DNA of 13,572 nucleotides from JANYJJ01 sp043749975 (lineage in GTDB: Bacteria > Pseudomonadota > Gammaproteobacteria > Burkholderiales > Burkholderiaceae_C). Position numbers and translations under genes: made by a program. The first letter of the stretch is position 1. Every line of letters begins with the position of its first letter. Location: NCBI GenBank assembly GCA_043749975.1, contig JAYVCL010000231.1, positions 1 to 13,572 on the forward strand. Direction: 5' to 3'. Shown here piece after piece: positions 8,024 to 13,456 of the stretch. The notes beneath the pieces are model-generated. The model was not told where the DNA came from and made no database searches. It saw only the letters and a list, made by a program, of their open reading frames with translations.

Positions 8024-8484
8024 GGCAGCAAGTCCACGCCCAGCGGTGTGCGAGCCGTGAGCGTGACCACGCGCTGATCGTCGCGCCCGAAGTCGATGCG
8101 AAGCGCCAGGTCGGCCACGGGCAGCAGCCCATGCGCTTTCTCGGGCCACTCGGCGAGCTTCAAACCCGGGCTGGCGAACACGTCGCGAAAGCCGGCGTCT
8201 TCCCACTCTTGCGGGTCGTTGAAGCGGTAGAAATCAAAATGCCAGGCATTGAAGTCGGGCAGCTCATACGGCTCCATGATCGCGTAGGTGGGGCTCTTGA
8301 CGCGGCCCTGCACGCCCAGCGCACCGAGCAGGTGGCGCGCGAAGGTGGTCTTGCCTGCGCCCAGGGTGCCGTGCAGTTCGATGAAGGCTTGGCGCACGGC
8401 GGGTCTGGCCGCAATGACCCGTGCCGTGGCGGCGCAGGCGGGCTCATCGAGCCAATGAACCGTGCGTGTTTCTAGAATCGGCAA
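8020..8484 (-). CDS. tsaE: tRNA threonylcarbamoyladenosine biosynthesis ATPase TsaE
   Basis: 154 residues from the TTG at 8482-8484. TsaE is the ATPase partner of the TsaB-TsaD complex that makes t6A37 in tRNAs reading ANN codons. Motifs are the Walker A GTLGAGKTT (39-47), SPTYAIMEPY, HFDFYRFNDPQEWEDAGFRD and LAEWPEK, all matching the family in order. The frame stays open to a GTG at 8527-8529 (169 residues), but that start has no ribosome site and overlaps queG. The TTG has GAGG nine bases upstream and gives the usual spacing from start to P-loop. With this start, tsaE and queG begin back to back at adjacent bases. The 3' end overlaps amiC by ATGA. Identity is secure; the exact start is not. 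Confidence 0.92.
   Translation of the reverse strand: MPILETRTVHWLDEPACAATARVIAARPAVRQAFIELHGTLGAGKTTFARHLLGALGVQGRVKSPTYAIMEPYELPDFNAWHFDFYRFNDPQEWEDAGFRDVFASPGLKLAEWPEKAHGLLPVADLALRIDFGRDDQRVVTLTARTPLGVDLLP
8473..8478 (+). promoter_or_regulatory. Candidate -10 element of queG
   Basis: TAGAAT lies six bases before the queG ATG, with no Shine-Dalgarno between. It would drive a leaderless or near-leaderless transcript and would sit inside the first codons of the divergent tsaE. No convincing -35 hexamer is visible. Confidence 0.3.
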
Positions 8485-9576
8485 ATGACGGAACCTCGCG
8501 AACTGGATGCTGAAGCGCTGCTGCTGCACTTGCGGGCATGGGCGAGCGAGCTTGGATTTTCACAGATCGGTGTGGCGGATGTGAACATGCCCGAGGCCGA
8601 AGCAGGTTTGCAGGCCTGGTTGCTCAACGGTTTTCATGGCGACATGGCCTACATGCAAGTGCACGGCGTGAAGCGCGCGCGGCCTGCCGAACTGGTGCCG
8701 GGCACCGTGCGGGTCATCACCGCGCGCATGAACTATCTGCCGCTGCAGACGAAACCGGGTTGGCAAAACGTGGAGTGGCAGCGCCTGGCCGATCCCACTG
8801 CAGCCACGGTGTCGGTGTATGCACGCGGTCGCGATTATCACAAGGTGTTGCGTGCGCGCCTGCAGGCCCTTGCCGACCGCCTGGCCGCCGCCGTCGGCCC
8901 CTTCTGCCACCGCGTGTTCACCGATTCGGCCCCGGTGATGGAAGTGGCGCTGGCCGCAAAAAGCGGCATCGGCTGGCGCGGCAAGCACACGCTGGCGCTG
9001 CATCGCGACGCCGGCTCGATGTTTTTTTTGGGTGAGATCTATGTCGACTTGCCGCTGCCCTTGACCCCGCCCACCGACGCGAGCTGTGGCAGTTGCAGCG
9101 CCTGCATCGACGTGTGCCCCACGCGGGCCATCGTGGCGCCGTACACGCTCGACGCGCGGCGCTGTATTTCGTACCTCACGATCGAACACGCCGGGCCGAT
9201 TGCAGTGGAATTGCGCCCGTTGATGGGCAACCGCATCTACGGCTGCGACGACTGCCAACTGGTGTGCCCCTGGAACAAGTACGCGGTGCTCGCCACCTTG
9301 CCCGACTTCGACGCCCGCGAGCCGCTGACGGACGCCACCCTGCTGCAACTGTGGCTGTGGAGCGAAGCCGATTTTTTGCGCCACACCGAAGGCAGCGCCA
9401 TCCGCCGCATCGGCTTCGAGCGCTGGCAGCGCAACCTGGCGGTCGGCCTGGGCAACGCCTTGCGCGCGAAGGATGATGCTGCGATCCGCACGGCGTTGCA
9501 AACCCGGCGCGATGCGGCCAGCCCGCTGGTGCGCGAGCACATCGAGTGGGCGCTGGCGCAACGAGCCGAGCCGTGA
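8485..9576 (+). CDS. queG: Epoxyqueuosine reductase QueG
   Basis: 363 residues; a cobalamin-dependent, iron-sulfur enzyme that reduces epoxyqueuosine to queuosine at position 34 of GUN-anticodon tRNAs. The N-terminal domain has FTDSAPVMEV with the catalytic Asp147. A ferredoxin-like part holds CGSCSACIDVCP (Cys201, 204, 207, 211) and a second cysteine group, Cys227, Cys254, Cys257 and Cys261 in GCDDCQLVCPWNK, giving ligands for two 4Fe-4S clusters. A HEAT-like C-terminal tail follows from about 285. The length is normal for the family. The ATG at 8485 opens the standard N-terminus. The gene is divergent from tsaE; in E. coli the queG homologue is also next to tsaE. Confidence 0.96.
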   Translation: MTEPRELDAEALLLHLRAWASELGFSQIGVADVNMPEAEAGLQAWLLNGFHGDMAYMQVHGVKRARPAELVPGTVRVITARMNYLPLQTKPGWQNVEWQRLADPTAATVSVYARGRDYHKVLRARLQALADRLAAAVGPFCHRVFTDSAPVMEVALAAKSGIGWRGKHTLALHRDAGSMFFLGEIYVDLPLPLTPPTDASCGSCSACIDVCPTRAIVAPYTLDARRCISYLTIEHAGPIAVELRPLMGNRIYGCDDCQLVCPWNKYAVLATLPDFDAREPLTDATLLQLWLWSEADFLRHTEGSAIRRIGFERWQRNLAVGLGNALRAKDDAAIRTALQTRRDAASPLVREHIEWALAQRAEP

Positions 9577-9635
9577 CGCGTCAGCGCAAACCGCCGCCGC
9601 TGCGTTGTAATGCGATTCCACTCCGGTCTGTGCCC

Positions 9636-10232
9636 ATGAACGCCCTGAATTCACGCCTGTTCAAGTTTGCCCTGTCATTCGCCTTGCTGCTGGGCGGTGC
9701 CGGCGCCTCGGCCATGCGCATCGCAGACCAGAACTTCGACGACCGCATTCGCCTCGCCGACACCGACCTGGTGCTCAACGGCGTGGGCGTGCGCGCGGTG
9801 CTGTGGCTCAAGGGCTATGCAGCCGGCCTGTACATGACCGAGAAGGCCGCCACGCCCGAGCGCGTGCTGGCGGTCAAAGGGGCCAAACGCATCCAGATGA
9901 AAATGTTGCTCGACGTCGAGGCCAAGGAGTTCACCAAGGCATTCAACGTGGGCATTCACCGCAACTCCACCGAGGCAGAAAACGCTGCGCTGAAAGAACG
10001 CATGGATCAATTCGACCGCACCATCGAACTCATCGGCAAGGTCGGCAAGGGCGACGTGGTCAACCTCGACTTTTTGCCCGCTCGCGGCCTGGTGCTCAGC
10101 GTCAACGGCGTGGTCAAGGGCCAGCCGATTCCGGGTGAAGACCTGTACGCCGGTATCCTGAAAATCTTCATCGGCGAGCAGCCGGTGGACAAAAAACTGA
10201 AGGCCGGGCTGCTCGGTGGCCGGGCGACCTGA
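9636..10232 (+). CDS. Chalcone isomerase-like family secreted protein
   Basis: 198 residues with a clean signal peptide (hydrophobic 9-22, likely cut after ASA at 24-26), so probably periplasmic. The rest matches the bacterial chalcone isomerase-like domain: an opening strand with LNGVGVRAVLWLKGYAAGLYM (about 49-69; only partly quoted as a motif here), a central helix with MLLDVEAKEFTKAFN, and a C-terminal GEDLYAGILKIFIGEQPVDKKLK. In bacteria these proteins are not known to act on flavonoids; a fatty-acid-binding role is one idea. The frame is open from 9546 within queG, but the ATG at 9636 gives the signal peptide. No Shine-Dalgarno is obvious; TGTAAT at 9606-9611 is a possible -10. The gap to queG is 59 bases, so transcription from queG is possible. 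Confidence 0.82.
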   Translation: MNALNSRLFKFALSFALLLGGAGASAMRIADQNFDDRIRLADTDLVLNGVGVRAVLWLKGYAAGLYMTEKAATPERVLAVKGAKRIQMKMLLDVEAKEFTKAFNVGIHRNSTEAENAALKERMDQFDRTIELIGKVGKGDVVNLDFLPARGLVLSVNGVVKGQPIPGEDLYAGILKIFIGEQPVDKKLKAGLLGGRAT

Positions 10233-10279
10233 CAAGCGCCTGCGCGACCCGTATTTCGCACCTCACCCGGAGACTTTCA

Positions 10280-11251
10280 ATGCAATGCAGAACCCTTGTC
10301 GCAACCGGTGCAGCCCTTTGTCTTGGAGCCGGCGGTGCCGCCTGGACCCAGACCTACCCGAGCAAGCCGGTGCGGCTGGTGGTGCCCTTCGCCCCCGGTG
10401 GCACCACCGACATCGTGGCGCGCGTGGTGTCCGAGAAGATCAACGCGGTATTGGGCCAGTCGATGATCGTCGAGAACAAGGCTGGCGGCGGCGGCTCGGT
10501 GGGGGCCAACGAGATCGCCAAAGCGGCCCCCGACGGCTATTCGCTGGGCATGGCCACGGTGTCCACCACGGCGGCCAACCCGGCCATCAACCCGAAGCTG
10601 AGCTACAACCCGATCACCGATTTCACCCCCATCATCAACGTGGCCGCCACGCCGAACGTGATCGCCGTGCACCCCAGCTTTCCGGCCCGCGACTACAAGG
10701 GTTTCATCGCCGAATTGAAGCAGCACCCCGGCAAATATTCTTTCGCCAGCTCGGGCACGGGCGGCATCGGGCACTTGCAGATGGAGCTGTTCAAGAACCT
10801 GTCTGGCACCTTCGTGACCCACATCCCTTACCGCGGCGCGGGCCCGGCGTTGAACGACACCGTGGCCGGCCAGGTACCGATGATTTTCGACAACATGCCC
10901 TCGGCGCTGCCCTTCATCAAAGATGGCCGGCTGATCGCCATCGTGGTCGCCGCGCCGCAGCGGCTGACGCAGTTGCCCAACGTGCCGACCTTCAAGGAAG
11001 TGGGGCTCGAGCCCGTCAACCGCATGGCCTATTACGGCATCTACGGGCCGAAGGGTTTGCCCAAGGAGGTGGTCGACAAGGTGAACAGCGCGGTCAGGAA
11101 AACGCTCGAAGACCCGGCCGTCAAGAAGCGCATCGAAGACACCGGCTCGCTGATCGTGGCCAACTCGCCCGAGCAGTTCGCAGCCCAGATCGCTGCCGAG
11201 TTCGAGGTCTACAAGCAAGTGGTCGCGAAGCAGAAGCTGACGCTCGAGTGA
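10280..11251 (+). CDS. Bug/TctC-family tripartite tricarboxylate transporter substrate-binding protein
   Basis: 323 residues; a periplasmic binding protein with a signal peptide ending near residue 24 (AAWTQ). Family marks are YPSKPVRLVVPFAPGGTTD (26-44), the Ala-Gly-Gly-Gly-Gly run (68-72), and PDGYSLGMAT (84-93) in the ligand-binding lobe. Such proteins capture carboxylates or aromatic acids and hand them to TctAB permeases. No tctA or tctB lies nearby, so this is an orphan copy of the type greatly expanded in Burkholderiales, and its ligand cannot be inferred. The ATG at 10280 has GGAGA seven bases upstream. It is followed by a 54-base gap to xerD, which contains an 8-bp direct repeat (CCTGAGAG twice, 11255-11270) but no convincing terminator. 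Confidence 0.93.
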   Translation: MQCRTLVATGAALCLGAGGAAWTQTYPSKPVRLVVPFAPGGTTDIVARVVSEKINAVLGQSMIVENKAGGGGSVGANEIAKAAPDGYSLGMATVSTTAANPAINPKLSYNPITDFTPIINVAATPNVIAVHPSFPARDYKGFIAELKQHPGKYSFASSGTGGIGHLQMELFKNLSGTFVTHIPYRGAGPALNDTVAGQVPMIFDNMPSALPFIKDGRLIAIVVAAPQRLTQLPNVPTFKEVGLEPVNRMAYYGIYGPKGLPKEVVDKVNSAVRKTLEDPAVKKRIEDTGSLIVANSPEQFAAQIAAEFEVYKQVVAKQKLTLE

Positions 11252-11305
11252 AATCCTGAGAGCCTGAGAGCCTCATCCGGCTCCTCGTTCCATTTCAGGC
11301 ACCGC

Positions 11306-12208
11306 ATGAACGCACTGCAAACCAGCGTCGAAGCCATCGACCGTTTCATCGACGCCCTGTGGATCGAAGACGGCCTGGCCGCCAACACGCTGGCCGCATA
11401 CCGGCGCGACCTGAGCTTGTACACGCAGTGGTTGGCCGCTGCCGCCGAGCGGTCGTTGAACCAGAGCCTGGAGTCCGACCTGCGCGAATATGGCGTGCTG
11501 CGCCACCCCGGCAGCAAGGCCACCAGCAGCAACCGGCGGCTGACCGTTTTCAAGCGCTACTTTCGCTGGGCCCTGCGCGAACACTTGTTGACAGTCGACC
11601 CCACGCTCAAGCTGCTGATGGCGAAGCAGACGCCGCGCGTTCCCAAGACCTTGAGTGAAGCGCAGGTCGAGGCGCTGCTGAACGCGCCCGACGTGGAGTT
11701 GCCGCTCGGCCTGCGTGACCGCACGATGCTGGAGCTGATGTACGCCAGCGGGCTGCGGGTGAGCGAACTGGTGACGCTGAAGACCGTGCACCTGGGCCTG
11801 GACGAGGGCGCGCTGCGTGTGACCGGCAAGGGTTCGAAGCAACGCTTGGTGCCCTTCGGCGAAGAGGCCCATGCCTGGCTGCTGCGTTACCTGGCCGAGG
11901 CCCGCGCCGTCATCTTGAAGGGGCAATCCACCGACGCCTTGTTCGTGACCGCGCGCGGCTCGGCCATGACGCGCCAGATGTTCTGGCAGCTCATCAAGAA
12001 GCACGCGCTGCGCGGCGGCGTGCACGTGCCGCTGTCGCCGCACACCCTGCGCCACGCCTTCGCCACCCACTTGCTCAACCACGGCGCCGACCTGCGCGCA
12101 GTGCAAATGCTGCTGGGACACGCCGATATTTCCACCACCCAGATCTACACCCACGTAGCCCGCGAGCGCCTGCGGGTGCTGCATGCAGCGCATCACCCCC
12201 GGGGTTAG
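11306..12208 (+). CDS. xerD: Site-specific tyrosine recombinase XerD
   Basis: 300 residues, the usual XerD length. With XerC it resolves chromosome dimers at dif, activated by FtsK. The N-terminal SAM-like DNA-binding domain spans about 7-95. The catalytic domain has Arg151 in SGLRVSEL, Lys175 in GKGSKQR, His246 and Arg249 in SPHTLRHAFATHLLNHG, His272 in LLGHADISTTQIYTHV, and nucleophile Tyr281, so all six residues are intact. It lacks the extra helix insertion of integron integrases, so it should not be confused with IntI despite the attC-like sites downstream. The ATG at 11306 has only a weak AGG upstream. XerC is possible, but the sequence reads more like XerD. Confidence 0.93.
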   Translation: MNALQTSVEAIDRFIDALWIEDGLAANTLAAYRRDLSLYTQWLAAAAERSLNQSLESDLREYGVLRHPGSKATSSNRRLTVFKRYFRWALREHLLTVDPTLKLLMAKQTPRVPKTLSEAQVEALLNAPDVELPLGLRDRTMLELMYASGLRVSELVTLKTVHLGLDEGALRVTGKGSKQRLVPFGEEAHAWLLRYLAEARAVILKGQSTDALFVTARGSAMTRQMFWQLIKKHALRGGVHVPLSPHTLRHAFATHLLNHGADLRAVQMLLGHADISTTQIYTHVARERLRVLHAAHHPRG

Positions 12209-12216
12209 CCGTCTGA

Positions 12217-12384
12217 GGATCAGCGGCTGGCCGCCTACGGCTGTGCGCGCGCACGGACCGACGCAAAGCCATCACCGCCACGGCCCACAAGCTGGCCCGG
12301 CTGGTCTGCTTGATGCTGACGAAGGGGCAGGCCTGCACAAAAGCGGGCGGTCTTTCTGTCGCTTGCTTTGAGCTGTTGATGTAG
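12217..12384 (+). pseudogene. Remnant of an IS110-like transposase C-terminus
   Basis: Just after xerD a frame without a start codon runs from a TGA at 12214-12216 to a TAG at 12382-12384. Residues encoded by about 12250-12333 include RRKAITATAHKLARLV followed by MLTKGQA. From memory this resembles the extreme C-terminal helix of IS110/IS116/IS902-type transposases (consensus roughly K-A-I/V-x-A-T-A-H-K-L-A-R-x-x-Y-x-M-L-x-x-G). Only some 28-55 codons remain and the catalytic parts are absent, so it cannot be active. Its 3' end carries the promoter of the BrnTA locus. The family assignment needs a search. Confidence 0.5.
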
Positions 12385-12391
12385 ATACAAT
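12363..12391 (+). promoter_or_regulatory. Promoter of the brnTA locus
   Basis: A -35 hexamer TTGCTT (12363-12368) is followed after exactly 17 bases by a consensus-like -10, TACAAT (12386-12391). Predicted initiation is at about 12398, the first base of the GTG start of brnT, so the mRNA may be leaderless. This is the best-formed promoter in the window. Confidence 0.65.
12380..12389. promoter_or_regulatory. Candidate BrnA operator (TGTA-GA-TACA)
   Basis: An inverted repeat TGTA...TACA overlaps the -10 hexamer of the brnTA promoter. BrnA-type antitoxins are ribbon-helix-helix proteins that repress their own promoter with BrnT. The same half-sites recur at 13136-13145 before the second brnT-like gene. 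Binding is inferred, not shown. Confidence 0.5.
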
Positions 12392-12397
12392 AACTAC

Positions 12398-12671
12398 GTG
12401 GCAATCACGTACGATCCGACGAAGCGCGCTGCGGCGTTGGCCGAACGAGGCCTGGACTTCGACGATGCCAAGACAGTCTTCTTGGCCCGCACTCGAGACC
12501 AAGGATGTACGCAAGGACTACGGTGAGCAGCGCATGACTTGCTTTGGCATGCTCCACTATCGAATGGTCGTCGTCGGCTACACCCCGCGTGGCGCGGATC
12601 GCCACTTTTTCAGCATGAGTAAAGCCAATGACCGCGAGCAAACGCGTATCGCACCGCTCCTTGGGCTCTGA
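12398..12671 (+). pseudogene. brnT: BrnT-family ribonuclease toxin, frameshifted
   Basis: BrnT is a RelE-like ribonuclease that blocks translation and is neutralised by BrnA. From the GTG at 12398 the first frame reads VAITYDPTKRAAALAERG, then LDFDDAKTVFLARTR, a good BrnT N-terminus, and ends at a TGA at 12524-12526. The family's central and C-terminal part (ETKDVRKDYGEQR, VVVGYTPRG, FSMSKANDRE) continues in the next frame to a TGA at 12669-12671. The switch falls around 12488-12497 and needs one extra base or two missing bases. Together the two pieces make about 91 codons, the normal size. No slippery heptamer is evident, so a disabling mutation or a sequencing error is more likely than programmed frameshifting. 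The end overlaps brnA by 44 bases. Confidence 0.8.
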
Positions 12672-12909
12672 TCTTGTGCGGGTGGCGGCACACGTCATCC
12701 AGCCAGAGGAGTACGAGGAACTTCCCGAACTGACAGATGACATGCTTGCACGAGGCAAAGTCAACAAGGGCGGCCGGCCGCGCTCGGAAAATCCCAAGAA
12801 GCTGATTTCGATCCGCTTGCCGGAGAACGTTATCCAAAGGTGGCGCGCCACGGGGCCAGGCTGGCAAACGCGCATGGCCGAAAAGCTGTCGCGGGTTGTT
12901 CCAAAGTGA
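12628..12909 (+). CDS. brnA: BrnA antitoxin (ribbon-helix-helix)
   Basis: 93 residues, intact. BrnA binds and inhibits the BrnT ribonuclease and represses the shared promoter. The N-terminal half has AHVIQPEEYEELPELTDDML (21-40) and ARGKVNKGGRPRSENP (41-56), both typical of BrnA. The C-terminal ribbon-helix-helix DNA-binding domain is KKLISIRLPENVIQRWRA (57-74) with GPGWQTRMAEKL after it. The ATG lies inside the last codons of the frameshifted brnT (44-base overlap), the standard toxin-first arrangement that couples translation. With brnT disrupted, translation through the overlap would be reduced unless brnA initiates independently. It could still control the second brnT-like gene, which lacks an antitoxin of its own. 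Confidence 0.88.
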   Translation: MTASKRVSHRSLGSDLVRVAAHVIQPEEYEELPELTDDMLARGKVNKGGRPRSENPKKLISIRLPENVIQRWRATGPGWQTRMAEKLSRVVPK

Positions 12910-12945
12910 CGCCTATCCCTTTAGAGTTTGGTCCCACCTTTTTAA

Positions 12946-13044
12946 GCTGAATTCGCATTCATCGTCGAAGACCTCGATGCAGATTTGCGGTTGATGAATG
13001 AGCAGGCAGCGGCGACGGGCGTGAACGAGGAGCCGACGGCATGA
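12946..13044 (+). pseudogene. 5'-truncated ORF remnant
   Basis: A frame following a TAA at 12943-12945 encodes a 32-residue acidic tail (IVEDLDADLRLMNEQAAATG, then VNEEPTA) ending at the TGA 13042-13044. There is no start codon before the internal Met at 12994 and no ribosome site, so this looks like the C-terminus of a lost gene, with the break near 12945. I do not recognise the protein. Its stop codon lies inside the first attC-like site, the place expected for the end of a cassette-borne gene. The 36 bases between brnA and this frame hold nothing I can identify. Confidence 0.4.
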
Positions 13045-13090
13045 GCAAAAGGCTGCGCCTTTTGCTCACCGCTCAGGTCAAACGTTTGGC
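13020..13090 (+). other. Candidate integron attC site A
   Basis: About 71 bp. The right end is AAACGTTTGGC, with GTTTGGC (13084-13090) close to the R' core consensus GTTRRRY; only its fourth base deviates. The left end has GTGAAC (13021-13026), where only AAC of RYYYAAC is kept. Between them is a perfect 12-bp stem TGAGCAAAAGGC/GCCTTTTGCTCA around TGC (13042-13068), flanked by further imperfectly complementary arms, as in the folded single-stranded form that integron integrases recognise. The last 24 bases match site B at 19 positions. Confidence 0.45.
13042..13068. repeat. Perfect 12-bp inverted repeat with 3-base loop
   Basis: TGAGCAAAAGGC, TGC, GCCTTTTGCTCA. No T-tract follows on either strand, so it is a poor intrinsic terminator. 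It forms the central stem of attC-like site A. The first three bases are the stop codon of the truncated ORF. Confidence 0.9.
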
Positions 13091-13118
13091 GTCATAGGCC
13101 CGCTTTGCCACGCTCTGT

Positions 13119-13147
13119 TTGGCAGAGTTCTTTACTGTAGCTACAGG
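13119..13147 (+). promoter_or_regulatory. Candidate promoter of the second brnT-like gene
   Basis: TTGGCA (13119-13124), a 17-base spacer, and TACAGG (13142-13147). The -10 is weaker than in the brnTA promoter, but the arrangement is the same: the right half of a TGTA-N2-TACA palindrome provides the first four bases of the -10. Confidence 0.4.
13135..13146. promoter_or_regulatory. Perfect palindrome, candidate BrnA-type operator
   Basis: CTGTAGCTACAG is a perfect 12-bp palindrome seven to eighteen bases before the start codon of the second brnT-like gene. Its core TGTAGCTACA differs by one base from TGTAGATACA at 12380-12389 in the brnTA promoter. AGGA of the ribosome site begins at its right edge, so a bound repressor would cover both promoter and ribosome site. 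Confidence 0.5.
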
Positions 13148-13152
13148 AAAGC

Positions 13153-13446
13153 ATGCGAATCGAGTTCGATCCAGCCAAAGACTCCGCAAACCAAACAAAA
13201 CATGGTGTCTCGCTGGCATTGGCAGGCGAGCTCGATTGGGAAGCTGCGCTGGTCTGGGTTGATGATCGCTTCGAGTACGCAGAGTTGCGAATGATCGCGC
13301 TCGCTCCAAAGACCAATATCCTCTACTGCGTAGCCTTTGTGGATCGTGGGGACTTGCACGCCATACGTTCGCGCCCATGCTGGGCGAACAGCCTTTCATC
13401 AAGCGCCCGCTTTCCGGCCTGCGACCTCCAATCGCCACTCATGTAA
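13153..13446 (+). CDS. BrnT-family toxin-like protein with altered C-terminus, solitary
   Basis: 97 residues. The N-terminal part matches BrnT: MRIEFDPAKDSANQTKHGVS, LDWEAALVWVDDR, the Tyr-Ala-Glu-Leu-Arg segment in place of the usual Tyr-Gly-Glu-x-Arg, and LYCVAFVDRGD. After about residue 71 (near 13365) the expected Ile-Ser-x-Arg-x-Ala...Glu...Tyr helix is missing, and the tail (RSRPCWANSLSSSARF onward) is unlike the family. Much of that tail is encoded by attC-like site B. The ATG has AGGAAA four to eight bases upstream. No BrnA follows in the remaining 126 bases, so either the product is inactive, or it depends on BrnA from the locus 250 bases upstream, or its antitoxin lies elsewhere. 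The BrnT relation is firm; toxicity is doubtful. Confidence 0.7.
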   Translation: MRIEFDPAKDSANQTKHGVSLALAGELDWEAALVWVDDRFEYAELRMIALAPKTNILYCVAFVDRGDLHAIRSRPCWANSLSSSARFPACDLQSPLM

Positions 13447-13456
13447 AACGTTGGGC
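13382..13456 (+). other. Candidate integron attC site B
   Basis: About 75 bp. The right core GTTGGGC (13450-13456) fits GTTRRRY exactly, preceded by AAAAC as in many attC sites. The left end is GGGCGAAC (13382-13389), keeping AAC of RYYYAAC. The inner arms TTTCATCAAG and CTCATGTAA are complementary apart from one unpaired base and two mismatches, resembling the L''/L' boxes with an extrahelical base. The TAA of the second brnT-like gene (13444-13446) falls four bases before the core. Confidence 0.5.

Noticed and set aside
4881..9654. Long antisense frames across dedA, the esterase, amiC and queG (for example 4881-5867 minus, 5773-6801 plus, 6533-7975 plus, 8560-9654 minus)
   Set aside because: All lie opposite well-supported genes, show no recognisable domains and have low-complexity His/Gln/Arg-rich composition.
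11255..11283. 8-bp direct repeat and a 5-bp hairpin after the Bug gene as a target-site duplication or terminator
   Set aside because: The repeats are adjacent with nothing inserted between them, and the stem is short with no T-tract.
11306..12208. The xerD gene as the integron integrase for the attC-like sites
   Set aside because: It has the normal XerD length and motifs and lacks the extra helix segment of IntI between the catalytic boxes. It is also separated from the sites by the IS remnant and the BrnTA locus.
12198..12208. GTTAGCC at the xerD stop as an attC or attI core
   Set aside because: It does not fit GTTRRRY at the sixth base and has no paired left box or complementary arms.
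13042..13068. The perfect hairpin as an intrinsic terminator
   Set aside because: No run of T follows the stem on either strand; its setting fits an attC-like site better.
13079..13088. CAAACGTTTG palindrome as a separate operator
   Set aside because: It is explained by the right end of attC-like site A and has no counterpart near the other promoter.
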